Assembly (NCBI RefSeq): GCF_964019385.1
Contig: NC_088645.1
Coordinates: 9,744,266 to 9,808,265 of the forward strand
DNA length: 64,000 bases
Direction of reading: 5' to 3'
Origin: Sycon ciliatum
Taxonomy: Eukaryota > Porifera > Calcarea > Leucosolenida > Sycettidae
In this document: positions 44,355 through 56,022 of the stretch, piece after piece
Position numbering within the stretch: the first letter of the stretch is position 1
Layout of the letters: the number at the start of each line of letters is the position of its first letter
Notes under the pieces: model-generated
Told to the model about the DNA's origin: nothing
The model's database searches: none
What the model saw: only the letters and a program-made list of their open reading frames with translations
Program-made: the position numbers and the translations under genes

Positions 44355-44928
44355 TAATTCATGCGTCATATATGGACATACGCAGCTTGTTGTAATAATC
44401 TTAGCACATAGGCTGTGCGCCTAAACCTGCAATAGTGCTCAAATACCCGGAATGGGCAGAGCGTAGTACGCAAGAGGTACACAAAAGGAAGTAAATAGGG
44501 CTGCTTTTTGTTGTAAATCAGAGTTTCATGGCAAAAACCAATCATCAGACAATCATCTGATGATTGGTTTTTGTCATGAAACTCTGAGTTACAACAAAAA
44601 ATAGCCCTATTTACTTCCTTTTGTGTACCTCTTGCGTAATGATCTTAGTACAGCGCCTCGCTGCCATGGCGACCACAATCTTCATCATTTGTTGGTACTA
44701 GTAGTCATTACAGGCCCTGGACATTCAGCCCAGCCCCAGGTACATGGAGCAACACCAGTCAATGTACTGTTGGTGGTACATGTCGTGACAACACAGACAT
44801 GCCATGGTTTCATCGCCAACTCGACACTAGTACATTAATTTTGATCAAGTACAGATACGTATTTCTACAGATCAGGGCAATTCGGATGAAAATGTTGCCG
44901 TAGACGAAGCAGAGGTCTTTGTGAAATA
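44355..44928 (+). pseudogene. Broken extra copy of the family's last exon
   Basis: The piece at 44355-44393 (CATGCGTCATATATGGACAT ACGCAGCT) and the piece at about 44655-44928 align with the last exons of genes 1 and A (ATGGAGCAACACCAGTCAAT, ACACAGACATGCCATGG, GAAAATGTTGCCGTAGACGA, ending GTGAAATAA). The frame is broken by deletions in the FVGSHYYC region, and by a TAA after the GACACTAGTACAT stretch. A hairpin element (about 44467-44640) lies between the two pieces. It shows a fourth family member existed between A and B or that the duplication breakpoint lies here. Confidence 0.82.
44467..44640. mobile_element. Palindromic insertion with hammerhead-like apex
   Basis: The arms, TACGCAAGAGGTACACAAAA GGAAGTAAATAGGGCT and their complement, pair over about 80 bases. 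At the apex the plus strand reads CTGATGATTGGTTTTTGTCATGAAACTC-T-GAGT, and the minus strand reads nearly the same. Core words CUGAUGA and GAAA are intact on both strands. On the plus strand stem I is poor; on the minus strand stem III carries a mismatch. It interrupts the exon pseudogene. Confidence 0.72.
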
Positions 44929-45082
44929 AACAAATGTTCTTATCCTCCCCCCTAGCATTTCTATCAACGTACAGCATTCTATTTATGTGTCCATGCTCAG
45001 GTTTGCTTGTATTTTGTACATTCATTAAAAAGAGACTACGAAAATTCTCATTTTTGGGGAATGTTGTTGCCAAAAAAGGCAG

Positions 45083-45290
45083 GCCCAGTGGGTTGGTCTA
45101 AGACCATGATTGAGAACTTGGAAGCTGAAGGATTTTTTCCAACCGTCCTGCGACCCACAGTTAATTGGGAACTCGTGGCCTGGCATGAGTAAAACATGGA
45201 TGTGGCAAATGGGATTTAGGCCTTTGGCCTCTGGTTGGTGGATCTGATCTATCCTCCCCCACCGTTTAGGAGCAGCATCTGACGCTTGAT
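45083..45290 (+). mobile_element. SINE family 3 copy, diverged
   Basis: It shares GTGGGTTGGTC, AAGACCATGATTGAGA, the ACCCACAGTYAAYTGGGAAC block and CCCCCACCGTT with the copy at 45810-46110. The B box is lost here. Confidence 0.55.
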
Positions 45291-45809
45291 CACGGGGAGG
45301 TGGCGTCCCACGTAAGCGGAAAGGCGGTTCTTGACCAGGGAGTTGTACGACTCCTTGTTCTTGACCTGCCCGGTACGCGAACCCATCGACTTTTTTGTTT
45401 TGTTGGCAAAACAATTTGACACACTTAACATCTAAACTGTTTGAGCGCTAGGTCTACAGGTTTACTACATTCTATCTTCATCCCTTTCTCCAATTATCCT
45501 TCACACAATATTTCCTGAATGTCTAACAATTAGCCTTGCAAACAATTTATATTAGCATTCAGTCTATGTTCTTAGAATTGTCTTGGGTGCAATGAAACGA
45601 CAATACCATTTATGGGCGCTTGCATTGCAAATTTATCTCAGCATTTTCTCACGCTTCCAGTCTATCCGTATGGCGCGCAGCGTCTTTGGTTGGTCAATCA
45701 CCAGCCCCTCTCCCCCAACTACCTCTCACCTCCTTGAAATGTTGAAGGATGCGGCCGAAGGCGAAAGGCACAGTAGGTGACTTTTACACAAACGACACAA
45801 ACTAGCAGG

Positions 45810-46110
45810 CAGGCACAGTGGGTTGGTCAAAGACCATGATTGAGATACGAGAGGTACCTGGTTCAAGTCCTGCCTGGGAGCGGTTTTTCCAGCCGTGCTG
45901 CTACCCACAGTCAACTGGGAACTTGTGGCCAGGCACAAGGGGTACATGGATGCAGCTAATGGGGTCGCTTTCGGCACTTGTGCCAGTGGTTGTGAGACTT
46001 ACCCACTCACCCCCACCGTTAGGCGCTGCATCTGCCGCTAGGGTTTATCGGGTGTTAGCGGCCGTCGTGAGTTCCCTTCGGGAACGGATACGATAATTTA
46101 CTTTTTTTTT
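45810..46110 (+). mobile_element. SINE family 3 copy
   Basis: GTGGGTTGGTCAAAGACCAT is followed at 45856 by CTGGTTCAAGTCCTGCC, a good pol III B box. The copy ends in GATACGATAATTTAC and a run of T at 46100-46114. Confidence 0.6.
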
Positions 46111-46739
46111 TTTTTTACACAAACTAGCTTGTTTCCCTTTTCGCGGTTTTGCCAGGTCATAACTTTAGTTGTACTCACTCGATTTTAATAATCTTGGGCT
46201 CGTTGGAAAGCTCTGGACGAGACCAGCACGATGATACCACATTCTTTGCCTCAGCAGTCACACAACCAGCGCTGGAACGCAGCGACGTCGTCTCAACGCC
46301 GGGCATGCAAATGACAAATTCAAAACTCCGCCATGGCCGTCTCCTTCATCGTAGATTGTTCAATTTTTTTTTGAGAGATCGAGCATTTCGTGAGGAAGAC
46401 GTTGGTTGCGAGCAACAGTCACAGAGCGCGTGATGAAACGGGGAAATCCCGTGACGACGTCAGCCGCGCGCCCAGCGCAGCGGAAGTGACAAGCGTGCAG
46501 TACTCAGCGCTTGATAACTCTGCTCCACTACATCGAAGCTCAACGCGGATTTCTGCAACAGAAAGCGTGGAAAAATCGCAACCGAATCGATAGTAAATTT
46601 TCTATCGTGGGTAAAAAATCATTCCAGTGCGAGTATTTCAAATGATGGGTCGAATTCGACCCACAAATGTATGGTCTGACGGTTAAAGGGTTAAAGTGCA
46701 TGTATATTGCAATTTTGGTATATTTACAATTAATGGTGT
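46111..46739. other. Intergenic, no gene seen
   Basis: It contains an open 94-codon plus frame (46149-46433) with no recognisable domain, and no RNA gene that I can support. Confidence 0.45.
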
Positions 46740-47084
46740 GAGAGACCTTTCAGTCATACTTCAATTTACTGCATTCGAGTCCTGTTGGGGCCAGTCACCT
46801 TTTTTCTTTAGACTTTTCCTGTATGCAGATATCTTTCCTGTGAAACCAATGAGTAGTTCGTTGCTGTTATACACTCATTCTGTCCGTTCATTCACAGTTC
46901 CAAGACATTCTTCATTTGACAAGCAGAATGATCCCACACAAGGCATGTAGATACTAAGATCTACACAACATTACGTGCATTGTTCCTGCTGTTATCTGCA
47001 AGCATCGTGTGGTATCATATGGTCAACTCACGAACCTATCACTGCAGTCATCTGCTGCAAATACCAGTATTATTATTTAGAGCA

Positions 47085-47340
47085 CTACAGAAAGCGTGTA
47101 ATCCTCTGGTCCTGGGTGCCAGGCATTGGAGGAAGACTATAGCTGGAAAACAGAGGGTAACAGGTTCAAATCCTGCAAGTTGGTTTGTGGATTTGGCAAA
47201 CTTACCATCAACGTGTACGTAACAGGGCAATGGGATCTACGGGTAACACAATATTTATTTTTCATCGGGCTCACGCCCCTACATGGCTACTTCTCCTTGT
47301 CTAACCCCCAAAACGAAAAAGAGTTATAGTAGCCGACTCG
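47085..47340 (+). mobile_element. SINE family 4 copy
   Basis: Duplicate of 13785-14040 with the B box AGGTTCAAATCCTGCAAG at about 47162. Confidence 0.55.
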
Positions 47341-48242
47341 CCAAATTATAAATATTTAATGAAAAGATCTTTCTTTCATTGCTGGCTTGAAGCGCACGTC
47401 CCTAGTTCGAGTCCTGGACTCCTGGTGGTGAAAGACAATTGTTCCTTAAATTCCCTTGGTAGCTTTCCCTGCAACCAAAGAACAGTTTTTGTGCTTAAGA
47501 GTTGTTGTCTATTAGAGTCATTATCATCATTATCCACCTGCCCCCTGGTCTTCATTGCTTATGTTCACCACGGTACACGTACATGACATCGTGCATGATT
47601 GCTGTTGTGTAATCTATTTGGAGTAAATCTGCAGCGGATTGCTAGGGTACCTCTACAATTCTACATGACATTGTAACTCTGACGTGTTGATTGTTCCTTT
47701 CAGCGACTAGTACATCTAGGGGACTGGACTCACCACCTCGATCTCAGCACAAAGCACTAAATCTGCCACCTTGGGATGATCAGGCACTGTGGTAGCCTGG
47801 AAAACGCGAAACTTAATTATGTGAGCGAAAGGCTCAACATGTATGTGCTGTATATGAAGCAGTTGATGTCAGTACATGTCCATATGCTTGATTTGCGCTG
47901 GTCTCAGAGCTGCTCTCGCATCAGCACTACTGACTAACCGGCTCGTTACTGACTACTATTTCAACTCGTTTCCTCTGTTTGGCATGATACCACCGCTCCT
48001 GTTGATGTAGTCCTTCAACAGTATGGCATCGTGCACAGAGGTATTCAGCACGATTGTGAACGAGACTTCCTGAACCAAGCAAGACCTCCCGAGGTAAGTA
48101 ATTAGTTCAGCTGGGTTGCTCCAACGCACGAGTTACTCAGGAACCGTACTATTATTACCGTTCTATTTTTGACCTTTTGGCAGCACTAGTTTTGAGCTGA
48201 CACGTTTTCTCTTTGCTAGTACGAACATTTACTACATACTAT

Positions 48243-48357
48243 GCAGAACAGAACAACAAGGACAATCAAGGCTTGCTTGCTGCAAAGTTTCATGCTCTCG
48301 CGATCATCAGGCAACATCTGCAAACAAGCCTTGATTGTCCTTGTTGTTCTGTTCTGT
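48243..48357. repeat. Palindrome with decayed hammerhead-like core (copy B)
   Basis: Counterpart of 14993-15107. The stem is identical; the apex on the minus strand reads CCTGATGATCGCGAGAGCAT then GAAACT. Confidence 0.6.
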
Positions 48358-48702
48358 ATTACGCTCTGCCTCCGCCATGGTGTTGAGCACTGTCAGCACA
48401 CTGGGTACACCCTCCGGTGTATGTGTGCATTTATTTGGGTATTATCAGGTTACTGCAGTATAGATGTTCTTCTACACAACACTTAGTGCCAGCGTCTTGG
48501 GTGGTAATAGGGAACGGCTCCGCTAGTTGGGGCGTGCCAGCACATTCAAAAACAACGCGATGGTCATTATAAAGTTGTTCGTCTTTGCCACAAACCAAGT
48601 TAGTTGCTACTTACATGTTCAGAGTCGCATTGTCTGCCGCCAACTTCTTAAAAGGGTAAAGCATAGCTGTCCTTTATATCGGCTGCAAACAGTGGGTAGA
48701 AT

Positions 48703-51700
48703 ATGAGGCAAAGTGTTCAATGGATGATATTGGCAGTGGCCACAGTGGTGTCTACGGCAGTGGCGGTGGCTGGGAGCGGGGGACAGACTCCTGCCATGCC
48801 TGACCGGAATTCGAATCTTCCATCCGAGCTACCTATCAATAGTAAGTTTTACAGTTGAGTTCCTATCCTGAATGCTGTAAACGAGCAGGTGCAACATATG
48901 CAAATTCTCACTGATGACGGTGATGACGAGTCTGAAATTTGTAGTGCTTCCTCCGCACTTGAAGTAGTAGTTTGCGTGGTTTCAGAGCGTCTTATCGCAC
49001 TAAGCGGTACGCAAGTTTTGTTCGTTAATGTCGTGTACTGTCGCGTGACTAGTTGTCCTGCTCAGTTTGCAGAAGATCTCCATTTTTTTGTTTTCTCTTG
49101 TAAAAGAACTACTTCACGAATACCCTCTTCGATGTAATCCTGGCTTCGAGTACTGTTGCTTGGAGATAAAATTGTGTCTTCTTGTTAATTCGCTGGATTT
49201 TTGATTATTGATTTGGAATTGCCTTCTCCATTGCTTTGCTTTGCATCCTCTCACGGTTTATCTTCGGGTTCTGTCAAATAAAGACTTTGAGTAGTTACTG
49301 AAGAAGAGGTTAGAGTAGTAACTGAAGAAGAGGTTAGAGTAGTAATTTCACGCTATAATTGTGACACTTTGGCTGCAACGCTTCAAATTTTCACTGCAGG
49401 TACATGTATGGGACAGTGGTTGCGTCATTCATTCCCCAGTGACTTCGATGACAAGCTGATGAATTACGAAAATTTGCTGCGAGCATTTGAAACGCCAGTT
49501 GATGAAGTATCTCTGCCAAAGACTAATCCACTATTGCTGTCTGCTATTCTTGATGGAAAAGAAAGGTCGGCCAGGTTTACGCAATGTGGAAGTAAGTTCA
49601 AGTTAAATTCTCCACTAGATCAATTGTTATTGTGATCCAGCTGTTCCAGACATACACCCAAACAGTGAGACATGTCTTGATTTGACTCTCTGTAGTGCAC
49701 GAAGTCGTATAAGATTGCATGCTTCACACTCTCATGTAATATTTCTCTCCTTTCTTCGTCTTTTGTGAGAGCTCGGACAATCCACTTGTCCAGGCAAGAA
49801 GGCAACAATGCCTGTTCATTCTCTCTGGCGAAGCAATTGCGCTCTGAAGTTGCTTGCTCCTTTCACATCCACCCTTTCAAATTCAGGAAAACGTTTTGGA
49901 ATTGGTTTTTATCTAGTTATGGTGTTTTAGTACTTGGACTGCTTACAGGGTATTCGACTGGTCGCGCAAGCGCATGGGAACACCGTCCGACTGTTTGCAG
50001 GATTTGGAATGGATTAAAGTCTCCCGATTGCCTCCAGTGATCGGATTTCCTGTTGAGTTCAACTTTATGTACATGTACCCGTACATGCTGTATGTGTCTA
50101 AACCTTCTGTATCCTGATCCAGAAGATCAGTGTGAACACCCGTCGCCATGCCAACACGGTGGTAAATGTTTGTACGCTAGTGTTGATGGTAACACTCCTC
50201 AGCTGAAGCAGTACAAGTGTCAATGTAAACCTGGATATGCCGGACGACAGTGTGAAAAGGGTAAGCCGTAACACAGGCATAATACAGGCATTCATTGTTT
50301 GGGAACCTGGCCTGCAATTGAACATTATTGACCTTTTAAGTATGTCTGTTTTTTTCTATCCAGCTGTGTCAGCTTGTATCACGCATCGTCCATGTCAAAA
50401 TGGTGGACATTGTCGCAGTCGCGGCCCACATACCTACGAGTGCCAGTGTAAACCATTGTTTCATGGCAAGAACTGCGACATCAGTAAGTTGCGTCCGTCT
50501 TGCATTTAGGAATTTGATTTTGATTAAAGTCCCTCCAGTCGTTCAAGGGCAAGGTGCATCAGCACCTACGACAAAGCCGCTGGTATTGGGCTACAGACTC
50601 GCTGTAACACCCCATACACCCACAATCAACTCCCTCCCCCTCACTTATCTATTTACATGTGTTTCGTAATCCCGTCCATGGTGCGCTGGATAGCGCTAAC
50701 GCCGAGACCCTAGGTCGGCGTTGCTAGTCCCGACTCACCGGCACAGGCTCCCTGAGAGCCCCTACTAGTACATTGTCTGTCTTTCTCCTTTGTTGTCTCG
50801 ATCATTATTTTCTTTTGTCTTCTTCTTCTCCTCTCTTTGTTATGGTCTATCAGTAGGAGGTGCATTCTGTAAAAAATAAATAAATAAAAGCTTCCCTTCC
50901 CTAGATACCTGTATAAAAAAGAACAGAAACACTGTGTGATGACCAGCAGCCTGGGCATAATGGCGGTTATACTTTCGTTCACTAACAGTTAAGAGTAGAG
51001 CCCACACGCTCTCTTCCATAAACCTGCAATTGTCAAAACGTTGTAATATTGTGAAATGAGTTGAATTATTGCAGTGTTAATGGAAGAGAGCGTGTGGGCT
51101 CTGCTCTAAACTTTTTATGAAACTGCAGAAAGCCTCCCCGCGTTTACTTAAAATGCACTAAGGTAGCCTGGTGTAGGTAAACACGATCTCTCTCCTTGTC
51201 CCCATAGCACATAATTAAAGCCTGATGATCGTAGTAATAATGTGAAACTCAGAGTTGTGACAAAAGCTTCCAATCTCTCTTGGGTAGGCTGTTTGAAACA
51301 CAAGTCTCTTTACGGGCAAAAAAGGTAGGCTTGTGTCTTGCTGAATGCAATGATGTCAATAACTACGCACGCCATGCCAACTACGTAACACCGTACAAGC
51401 ACATGTTATTACGGCAAGGTATTCCGTGTGATTCGAAGTACTATGCCTAACGTCACCTGCAAACGGCACCAACAATCATGCCATTTTCCACCTTTGACGG
51501 GAATTTCTTGTGATCGCTTTGTTGGTGAACAACGTTAATTAATGCACTGTGCTGTATTTACAAGATTACGAACTAAGTTAGTTTATCGGGGGACGAGCAG
51601 AAAGAGTCAAACATCATGAATTGCCCGCCAAGCAATGCACCAGCCTACGTCGTTTCGACTAATACATGAAGAAACCTTGGAGTCATAATATTGCTGTTGG

Positions 51701-54661
51701 CTTTTTAAGCTTTGCACTGTAGCTGTTAGTACCCACAAGTTGGTTGCTCTCACTCTAATCGTTACAAGTAACTACTTTATTTATATTTTTTAGTGTGTTT
51801 TTCAGTGCTGTAATTGCGTGTTGTTTTCCTTACTTTTGTTCCTGTTCATTTGCATGTATGTTGGTTTGTCCATTAGCCGACGATTCCTGATGATAGTAAC
51901 TATATAGTTATCCATTTTCATTCTTATACACGACTAGGCACCAACGGATTCTGCTCGAAAAGCAGTGAAACCGGCAGAACCATACAAACCTTATGGCGGG
52001 CAATTCCTCGAATTCTGCTCCATTTCTTTATCCACATACCAAACACACATGAAACGTACCAGAAAAAGTACCGAATTCTGCCAATTTTTCTGCCGGCATA
52101 ATCCGCCGGTGCCTATACACACATGACTCCATACACACTCGAATGAATTCTTCCTTTTCTCCTAGGTGATTTGGCCAACATCACCTCATCGCTTGCTGAC
52201 CTTGCTCTACGCATGGATTCAATAGAGACCAAATCTGCTCAGTCAGCTAGTAGAACGGCTGACACTGTGTCCCGTGTACTCAAGCAAATACAGCACACGT
52301 TGGATCGGCGACTCGATGACCAAGCATCAGTCTTACAAAGTGAGGTTCAAGATATCAGTGATGAGGTATGGACTATAATCCTTGGAAAAATCTAGTGTCG
52401 AGTAAAAAATGGCATCCAGATCTTCTTTCGACCTTCTGGTATTCCTCCTGGATCGTCTTCGTTTACTTCACGAATCTATTCGGTCTAAATGTGCATGCGT
52501 GTGGTGCCACCCCTCCCCCTCCCCCCCCCCCCCGCCCCTACCCCGCAGACACACGTCAATTCTTGGTCAGTTCTCCTGGCTTTCCTTATATCAAGGAGCT
52601 CAGAATACTTGCTCCACTGTGCTTACTATGGTACTTCAATGAATTCCCACCAGTAAGTGTCTAGTGGTAGGGGTGAGGGGTGAATGAAATCATCTGCCAA
52701 GTTTTATATTACTATGACTGTTCCATCATGATCGACATTTTATCACGAATTCTTAACATCAATCCGCATGGCTGAGACTTTCAGCTCGTACTTGTCTTGG
52801 TTGCACTCACCTTCTCCTCCTATGTTATCATAAATTACTATAACTTAGAACCTTCCAAGTTGGAATGCTGTTGGTGTGCGCATCCAAGATGTGCTAGAGC
52901 TGATAGCCAGTTAGTTGTAGAACGTCAATACTGTCGGTCAGTGTCGTGCAATGTTATCGCATGAGCTGATTGTTTAGTAACTGGTGGTGTTAGTGGCCAG
53001 TATAGCGTAACTTGTAGTTCCTTGGTCCTTTTTAATTTCTATAAATCAATCCGCATCATCCATAATTATTACGGCAAAATTTCATGCAAAGTTCTTTGTA
53101 ATCTGGATGTATAAAAATAATTACAATAAATGAAACATGTACAATGTGTGACTGGGGCTCCAGAATAATCTACGATGTTTCTTTCTCACAGGTTATGAGG
53201 AATTCTCTGCAACACACTGGTTCCTGTAGAGAAGTCCAGCATCGATCCAATTACTCAGCACCTTCAGGTCAGCCACCTTGTCCGAAAGTCTCAAAACTTC
53301 TCTCGGGTTTAAAGTGAAACCCATCTTGGTGAGATGGTGTTCAGCCGGACAGGTTTTATGAGAATTATTCAATTTTGTTTCTAGTGTTATTCGTTCTCGG
53401 GGTGCATCAGTTGTGATCATATTAATTATTTTGTTGTTCAACGTGAAAATAGTCAGCATGGTATTGTTTCAATCCATTTACTAGGTGAAATGAAAATGAA
53501 CAAATCTTTCTTTCATTGTTTGAATTGTGAGTACCTGGTACTATTCAAGCCAGTATCCTGAGAATTAAGTTCAGCAACTACAATGTATGCAAAAGAGAGA
53601 GACGAAGGAACTACAAGTTACGCTATACTGTCCACTAACACCACCAGTTACTAAACAATCAGCTGATGCGATAACATTGCACGACACTGACCGACGGTAC
53701 TGACGTTCTACAAGTACAACTAACTGGCTAACAGCTCTAGCACATCTTGGATGCGCACTCCAAAAGCCTTCCAACTTGGAAGGGTCTAAGTTACAGAAAT
53801 AACATAAGGAGGGGGGGGAAGTATAGCGTAACTTGTAGTTCCTTGGTCTCTCTCTTTTGTATAAATTATACCTTGGTTCTCCATCTGAGTCCATAACTAC
53901 GATGTAGTTTACAATATGACCCCCCCCCCCCTCCCCTCTTTTGTATTCGCCTCAGGTAGAGTAAATGGTGACTTTGGCTGGCCCCTTTGAAGTTCCTGTT
54001 CAATTGCAAATCCATGTACAGGTCCCTGCGAATCCAGAATGAGACAGCATGTGAGTGTTTCCAGTAGTGAAGCGTAATGCTCATAACGGTAATACCTTGG
54101 TATCGTCTTGTAGATGACAGTTCTATTTTTCAACCAGACCTGGAATCGTACTCTACCATTATGTCTTTCCTGACTGTAACAGGTTTCTACCACATCATCT
54201 CTGGGCTGACGGGAGGAAGAAAACTCATCCAAGAGGTAACGTACTACGACAGCGAGTTATCTAAAGAGCGTAAAACGGTGTCCATGTACAACTCTGCAAA
54301 TGCTGGAGGATGTTCAAGGGTTTCATGTTCAAGGATGTGTTGGCATGATTTTCAGTATACCCAACTCGCAACCCACAAACAGTCCTTGGCTACACCACGT
54401 ACAGTTGAAATTGTCCACATTTTCACCCAGAAGGGCATCATCAGGGATTATAGGAGAAGAATGATACAAAGTTGGCTTATATAAGGCAGAACAGGAACAG
54501 TCACATAATTCACACTACTACATAATTATAACCTGAAACACGTTATAAGCTAGCACTAAGACATAACAATGTAAGTGAGCATTTCATCAAGTGCAAAGTG
54601 GGCGTGAGACAGCCATGGTTGAGTTGATGAGTGTGTGTGTGTGTGGGGGGGGGGGTATAAT

Positions 54662-54722
<61 letters not shown>

Positions 54723-55707
54723 GTGTGTGTTTGTATGGTTAGAGGGGAGGGGGTTACCAGTCAAGTATGGAGTGTGTTAATCTTCTCAAGCTCTCAAGTC
54801 GGTGTGGCTATCCATTCGAGATGTCGAATCTGAGATCCCGCACTCGTTGTGATAACAACAAGGTGTGGGATGCCCAGTCGGTAGATCAGCCATGTGCTGG
54901 GAAGTTTGATTCATGCCAGTAGGCGCCAACCCTTGTCACTGTTCACCTTTGGTCGTCGATTTCTGATCTCTGTTGCCTCAAGGCACTTGCGTCATGGAAG
55001 AGAAGGCTCCCTGCCGAGAATCTTCGCCTGGTGGAAGGGCTGAAATTTTGAAGATGATCATATGTTAGATTCTCGGTGGTGGGTTTTGTGGTGGTTGCCC
55101 CAGGGAGCTTTCTCCGCCATCGTCCGCGCTTCCCGGTAGTGCTCCTGAAACCGCTCCCGCACTGGCCGCTCGGTTTCCCCGACGTACTGCTTTTGACAAA
55201 GCGTGCACATCATACTGCAGACAACATGCTTCACCACACATTCACGATCAGACATACCCGTATCCCATGCATCGATGCACCACGACCAAGCTTCACCTTT
55301 GCTCTCTGCCCCTCACGGGGACATACACGGGCAGACAATGATGACTGATCAAGTTTCCTCTTCAGTGATGGACCAGATGTGAACACAATTCGGACATCAT
55401 TAGCCTAAGATTGTTTCAGCAATATAACCTCTACGGTGCTTAATGGAATTGCTTTTCTACTGGCGTTTTGTCCGCTCTCTAGGTCTACTGTGATATGGAT
55501 CACTATGGTGGTGGTTGGACAAGAATTGCCTACATCAACCCCACACAGCAGGGTGGTTGTCCTGGTGACATGAGTGTTCAAAACCTTCAAGTCAAGCTGT
55601 GCAATAGACGACACAGCAAGAGGCCGAGGCATGGATGTGATGGTGCAACATTCCAGTCACCTATTGCCGAGTACAATGAAGTGATGGGATTTGTCACTGG
55701 GTACAGG
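48703..55707 (+). CDS. Gene B: EGF/coiled-coil/fibrinogen-like protein, exons 1-8 (3' end outside window)
   Basis: Exons: 48703-48841, 49400-49591, 50123-50260, 50364-50483, 52166-52365, 53192-53267, 54183-54235 and 55483-55707. All splice sites are GT-AG and phases equal those of gene A, giving 381 codons before the missing last exon. The domains match gene A: signal peptide, unknown module, two EGF domains (CEHPSPCQHGGKC; CITHRPCQNGGHC), coiled coil, start of the fibrinogen-like domain (GSCREVQHRSNYSAPSGFYH, YCDMDHYGGGWTRIAYINPT). Differences include one extra codon in exon 7 and two extra codons in exon 8 (CNRRHSKRPRHGCDG versus CTRRVSSAGGCDG). No stop or frameshift is seen. The donor AGG|GTGAGT at 55708 shows transcription continues to a last exon beyond 64000. 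Confidence 0.85.
50992..51107. repeat. Intronic palindrome (copy B)
   Basis: Counterpart of 17781-17896. One stem base differs (CTCTGCTCT for CTCTACTCT). Confidence 0.7.
52820..53805. repeat. ~200-bp inverted repeats flanking exon 6 of gene B
   Basis: The left arm at about 52830-53045 and the right arm at about 53590-53800 are reverse complements, as around exon 6 of gene A, and enclose exon 6 (53192-53267). Both arms persisted through the duplication. Confidence 0.85.
54340..55397 (-). mobile_element. Penelope-like element 3' fragment in intron 7 of gene B
   Basis: Gene A has only 196 bases in intron 7 and aligns directly across this block, so about 1.06 kb was inserted in B. On the minus strand, 55255-55058 reads CVVKHVVCSMMCTLCQKQYV, GETERPVRERFQEHYREA, the GIY-YIG endonuclease signature (C..C...YVGET..P...R..EH) of Penelope-like elements. 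Further along the minus strand at about 54455 lies CCTGATGATGCCC...GGGTGAAAATG, a hammerhead-like core with imperfect stem II. A (GT)n run at 54632-54735 lies inside. No RT remains. Confidence 0.75.
54632..54735. repeat. (GT)n microsatellite with a G run
   Basis: Long GT repeat interrupted by a G run at about 54646 and by TATAATTATG. Open frames across it are artefacts. Confidence 0.95.
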
Positions 55708-56022
55708 GTGAGTGAAAGATAAAGTCAAGTTCTAGTACTTGTACACAATTTGGAAGTTACTTTATCTTGGTGATATCATCTGGCACGCCCTAAAGAAGAA
55801 ACCCATAATGATAGGACAAAGAAGACTAGAATGAATAAGATGTTTTTGGAAAGATTGAATTGAAGACCTGACAGTACAATTCAGAATCGGCCTGGATGCT
55901 GCCTGCAATTTTATTCTTGATATATTATGTTCCTGAAGAGGGCCCAAGTCAAAAATGTTGACGATTAAACCTGTCTATCTTTATGCTTCGTTGCTCCGCT
56001 GAGAGCGAGTGGTTGTGACGAG

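Larger units (their letters stand above)
46740..55850 (+). repeat. Paralogous segment B (duplicate of 13440-21568)
   Basis: This is the second copy of the gene-bearing segment. Order and spacing of exons, palindromes, the SINE and poly-C tracts match segment A. The main difference is the ~1.06-kb Penelope-like insertion in intron 7. Similarity fades at about 56022, where the last intron diverges. Confidence 0.9.

Noticed and set aside
54543-54833. Threonine/histidine- or valine/cysteine-rich frames
   Set aside because: They are translations of the (GT)n repeat.
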